Shown: positions 15,092 to 17,763 of the stretch, in pieces
Numbering within the stretch: the first letter of the stretch is position 1
Layout of the letters: each line of letters opens with the position of its first letter
Assembly: GCA_002358855.1 (NCBI GenBank)
Contig: DEPQ01000055.1
Location: 1 to 17,763, forward strand
Length of the DNA: 17,763 bases
DNA from: Bacteroidales bacterium UBA3388
GTDB taxonomy: Bacteria > Bacteroidota > Bacteroidia > Bacteroidales > P3
Reading direction: 5' to 3'
Translations under genes and position numbers: made by a program
The notes under the pieces: model-generated
Database searches by the model: none
What the model was told of the DNA's origin: nothing
Seen by the model: only the letters and a program-made list of their open reading frames with translations

Positions 15092-15685
15092 ATGACAAAG
15101 AAAACATACAATAAAAAGATAGGTTTATACTTTGGGAGTTTTAATCCAATTCATAACGGACATTTGATTTTGGCTCAACAAATTTTAGAAAACTCTGATT
15201 TGGATTTGATTTGGTTTATTGTCAGTCCACAAAACCCCTTTAAAGAAAGAAGCAATCTTTTAGACAATAGAGCAAGATACTTTTTAGTTCAAAAAGCTAT
15301 TGAAGACAATGATGGATTTCGTGCTTGTGATATAGAGTTTTCTTTACCTCTACCCTCCTACACAATTGATACGCTTACTTATCTACAAGAAAAACACTCC
15401 GACAAAGACTTTACCATTATTATGGGAGAAGATAATTTAAAGAATTTCCACAAATGGAAAAACCATCAAGCAATATTAGATTATTATAGAATATTTGTTT
15501 ATCCACGACCAAATTGTGAGCAATCCGAACTTTTTAAACTAAAAAACGTTATTAAAATCAACGCTCCTATGATAGACATTTCTTCTTCTCTAATAAGGGA
15601 AAACATACGCAACAATAAATCTATACGTTACCTAACCCCTGAGGCAGTGAGAGAAGAAATAGAGAAAAATTCTTACTATTTGTAA
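15092..15685 (+). CDS. nadD: Nicotinate-nucleotide adenylyltransferase
   Basis: The 197-residue enzyme adenylates nicotinate mononucleotide to deamido-NAD in NAD synthesis. The nucleotidyltransferase motif GSFNPIHNGH (residues 15-24, HxGH) lies at the N-terminus. FKERSNLLDNRARYF and DFTIIMGEDNLKNFHKWKN follow, with ISSSLIREN (163-171) near the C-terminus as the second nucleotide-binding motif. The length is typical of bacterial NadD. The ATG is 2 nt after the nuclease stop with no promoter between, so expression should depend on the nuclease promoter or on one inside that gene. In many Bacteroidota nadD instead follows gmk. Confidence 0.95.
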   Translation: MTKKTYNKKIGLYFGSFNPIHNGHLILAQQILENSDLDLIWFIVSPQNPFKERSNLLDNRARYFLVQKAIEDNDGFRACDIEFSLPLPSYTIDTLTYLQEKHSDKDFTIIMGEDNLKNFHKWKNHQAILDYYRIFVYPRPNCEQSELFKLKNVIKINAPMIDISSSLIRENIRNNKSIRYLTPEAVREEIEKNSYYL

Positions 15686-15740
15686 CCATTTTTCCATTAA
15701 AGCGTAATAGATTGTAGAAAATAACAAAAGCAAATATATA

Positions 15741-16607
15741 ATGAGACAACTCAAAATCACAAAACAGTTAACCAACAGAGAAATCACTTCTTTGGACAAA
15801 TATCTTCAAGAAATAGGTCGTTTAGAGATGATTTCTCCTGAGGAAGAAGTTAAATTGGCTCAAAGAATCAAAGCAGGAGACCAAATTGCTTTGGAAAAAT
15901 TAACAAAAGCCAATCTAAGATTTGTTGTATCGGTAGCAAAACAATACCAAAACCAAGGAATGAGTTTACCAGACCTTATTAACGAAGGAAATCTTGGTCT
16001 AATAAAAGCCGCACAACGTTTTGATGAAACACGAGGCTTTAAATTTATTTCATACGCTGTTTGGTGGATTCGTCAAAGCATTCTTCAAGCCTTAGCAGAG
16101 CAATCAAGAATTGTGCGTTTGCCTCTAAACAAGATAGGCTCAATGAATAAAATCACAAAAACCTATGCAAGATTGGAGCAAGAACTTAACAGAACTCCAA
16201 ATCCCGAAGAGGTTGCTCATGAATTAGACATCTCTGTTGCAGAAGTAAAGGAAAGTCTTCGCCATTCTGGTAAACACTTGTCTATGGATGCTCCTTTGCC
16301 AAGCGATGAAGAGAATACAATGTATGATTTTATGAAAAACGAAGACGGAGAAACTCCTGAATCGGAATTGATGTACGAAAGTTTGAAATTAGAGATTAAC
16401 AGAGCATTATCAACTCTAACACCAAAAGAAGGCGATATTTTGAAAATGTTTTTTGGATTAGAGGGTTATCCACCTATGACCTTAGACGAAATTGGCGAGA
16501 ACTTCGATTTAACAAGAGAAAGAGTACGTCAAATCAAAGAAAAAGCGATTAAACGATTAAAACAAACATCACGAAGTCATATTTTACAATCCTACTTAGG
16601 ACAGTAA
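15741..16607 (+). CDS. rpoD: Primary sigma factor (RpoD/SigA, Bacteroidota type)
   Basis: The 288-residue sigma-70 lacks region 1.1 and the non-conserved region, as do Bacteroidota primary sigmas. Region 1.2 (about 18-45, DKYLQEIGRLEMISPEEE) is followed by region 2 (ANLRFVVSVAKQYQNQGMSL, EGNLGLIKAAQRFDETRG, FISYAVWWIRQSI). Region 3 (LPLNKIGSMNKI) and region 4, with helix-turn-helix MTLDEIGENFDLTRERVRQIKEKAIKRLK split across about 250-278, complete it. The family recognises TTTG-N19-21-TAnnTTTG promoters, the type seen repeatedly in this window. It begins 55 nt after nadD. No clean TAnnTTTG box lies in that gap, so it may be partly read through from nadD. The leader ends AATATATA before ATG. 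Confidence 0.96.
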   Translation: MRQLKITKQLTNREITSLDKYLQEIGRLEMISPEEEVKLAQRIKAGDQIALEKLTKANLRFVVSVAKQYQNQGMSLPDLINEGNLGLIKAAQRFDETRGFKFISYAVWWIRQSILQALAEQSRIVRLPLNKIGSMNKITKTYARLEQELNRTPNPEEVAHELDISVAEVKESLRHSGKHLSMDAPLPSDEENTMYDFMKNEDGETPESELMYESLKLEINRALSTLTPKEGDILKMFFGLEGYPPMTLDEIGENFDLTRERVRQIKEKAIKRLKQTSRSHILQSYLGQ

Positions 16608-16609
16608 AT

Positions 16610-16640
16610 AAAAAAAGAGTGGTTTTCCACTCTTTTTTTT
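16610..16640. terminator. Bidirectional terminator between rpoD and the T9SS cargo gene
   Basis: AAAAAAAGAGTGG (16610-16622) pairs with CCACTCTTTTTTT (16627-16639) around a TTTT loop. Because A and T tracts flank the GC part, the hairpin works as an intrinsic terminator in both directions. It lies 3 nt past the rpoD stop and 14 nt past the convergent gene's stop. Confidence 0.9.
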
Positions 16641-16653
16641 ATCTATCTTTTTC

Positions 16654-17763
16654 TTATTCTATCAAAATCTTTTTGTTTGCAAAGCCTCGTTGTGTCTTGA
16701 TTCTTACGATGTAAGCACCGCTTTGAAGATTTGATACATCTATTGTTTCAATATTTTGGCTACATTCTTTCCTTACTACAACTTGTCCTAAGGAATTATG
16801 AATTTCTATTTCTCTTATCTTGAAAGATGATTGCACTGTTACTACATCGCTTGCAGGATTTGGGTAAACATTGGAATATCTATCAACATTAGCATCGTAA
16901 AGACACATATCAGTAGTGTCATTCTCTCCAAAATTCACACCATCTCCAAGAGTACTATCTGTTTCTGCAAAGATTGGAAACATATACATTTGGCAAGTAC
17001 TTGGAATATAATAATCATTGGTTTCTTGAAAAGGATTAGGATAACAAAAGTATGTACCCATAGTATCTTCTGGAAAGAACTGATCAGGAAGAGTATTAAA
17101 AGGGTGTTGCTCCCATTCCACCCAAGGATTTTCTATTGAATCTGTTTCGGCTGTTCTTACCAAAGTAGGCCATTCCGAATAGCAATCTATTGTTAATATC
17201 ACATTAAATAAACGAGTAGATGAACCCGTTACATCTTCAACTATATAAAACAATCCATTTACATTAACAGGATTATCAAAATAATACTCCATATAAGTAT
17301 AATCATTCCCACGTATTAAAACAGAATTAGTGTCTATATCAGTAGAAGCAATTTCTCGTTCCAATGTCCCATTCATTATTTTCAATTTACCTTTTGGATT
17401 TGAATTGTAAATGCCCACAAATTCATCATAAGAGGGAATAGGATAAGAAGCGTTATACGCTTCCCAAAGAATATTACTCATTTTAGAATCAACGTGAGGA
17501 TTATCATAAGGGTAATATACTCCAACGGCAACTCCTTTTATTGTCAATAAAGTATCTGTATAACAAGGTTGAGCTCTATCTAATATATATGGATAAGGTG
17601 GAGTTCCAATAATATGAGTATTCCACAGACCCGTTTCAGCGAAAAAATAATGTCCTCTTTTCATCCAATAATTATTACTAGGACCTCCAAGCCCTTCGTG
17701 AAAATGAACATCACAACAACCTTCTACATCTATAAAATCTGGCAAGAAATAATCATCAAATAT
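16654..17763 (-). CDS. C-terminal part of a type IX secretion cargo protein (type A sorting domain), 5' end outside the window
   Basis: The minus-strand frame is open to the right edge, giving 369 visible residues. The TTG at 17745 is not a convincing start, since six more in-frame codons precede it without a stop. The last ~74 residues form a T9SS type A sorting domain: NVYPNPASDVVTV, IEIHNSLGQVVV, IDVSNLQSGAYIVRI and the terminal basic FANKKILIE. Such domains direct export through the Por/Gld machinery to the cell surface or outside. The upstream ~295 residues are rich in Tyr, Asp, Asn and Pro with several Cys (EGCCDVHFHEG) and match no enzyme family I recognise. The gene ends at the bidirectional terminator facing rpoD. 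Confidence 0.85.
   Translation of the reverse strand: MFDDYFLPDFIDVEGCCDVHFHEGLGGPSNNYWMKRGHYFFAETGLWNTHIIGTPPYPYILDRAQPCYTDTLLTIKGVAVGVYYPYDNPHVDSKMSNILWEAYNASYPIPSYDEFVGIYNSNPKGKLKIMNGTLEREIASTDIDTNSVLIRGNDYTYMEYYFDNPVNVNGLFYIVEDVTGSSTRLFNVILTIDCYSEWPTLVRTAETDSIENPWVEWEQHPFNTLPDQFFPEDTMGTYFCYPNPFQETNDYYIPSTCQMYMFPIFAETDSTLGDGVNFGENDTTDMCLYDANVDRYSNVYPNPASDVVTVQSSFKIREIEIHNSLGQVVVRKECSQNIETIDVSNLQSGAYIVRIKTQRGFANKKILIE

Noticed and set aside
15686..15740. A dedicated rpoD promoter in the nadD-rpoD gap
   Set aside because: A TTTG is present at 15679-15682, but no TAnnTTTG box follows at 19-21 nt; the nearest candidate is poor and wrongly spaced.

Overview
The window reads as ordinary chromosome from an AT-rich member of the Bacteroidota, probably Bacteroidales. 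The evidence is a 288-residue primary sigma factor without region 1.1, an Rpb6/omega-like RNA polymerase subunit of the Bacteroidota type, a DUF4835 protein next to CoaBC and BamD, a cargo protein ending in a type IX secretion (T9SS) type A sorting domain, and several promoters fitting the Bacteroides consensus TTTG-N19/20-TAnnTTTG. Shine-Dalgarno sequences are essentially absent and leaders are AT-rich, as is usual for the phylum.

Left part (1-10676, all minus strand, transcribed right to left). An envelope/housekeeping operon starts at bamD and runs bamD > omega-like subunit > coaBC > DUF4835 > class I aminotransferase > RlmI-type rRNA methyltransferase, with overlaps or gaps of 21 nt or less. 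A second unit begins with its own promoter inside the end of the methyltransferase gene: tsaB > trmB > a TPR protein, closed by a hairpin terminator. The methylmalonyl-CoA mutase small subunit gene mutA follows with its own promoter and terminator. A membrane protein gene then runs off the left edge.

Right part. bamD and mtgA are divergent and share a 35-bp interlocked promoter region. mtgA and xerD run rightward. xerD converges on, and overlaps by 18 nt, a secreted thioredoxin-fold protein that lacks CXXC. Divergent from that gene, a DUF1016 (YhcG-like) PDDEXK nuclease is followed 2 nt later by nadD, and then by the primary sigma gene. A strong bidirectional terminator separates rpoD from a T9SS cargo gene that runs off the right edge.

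No prophage, CRISPR array, IS element or RNA gene is visible. The best candidates for something unusual are the nuclease locus (duplicated promoter unit, in-gene palindromic repeats, tight coupling to nadD) and the symmetric bamD/mtgA promoter. Neither amounts to a demonstrated new system.
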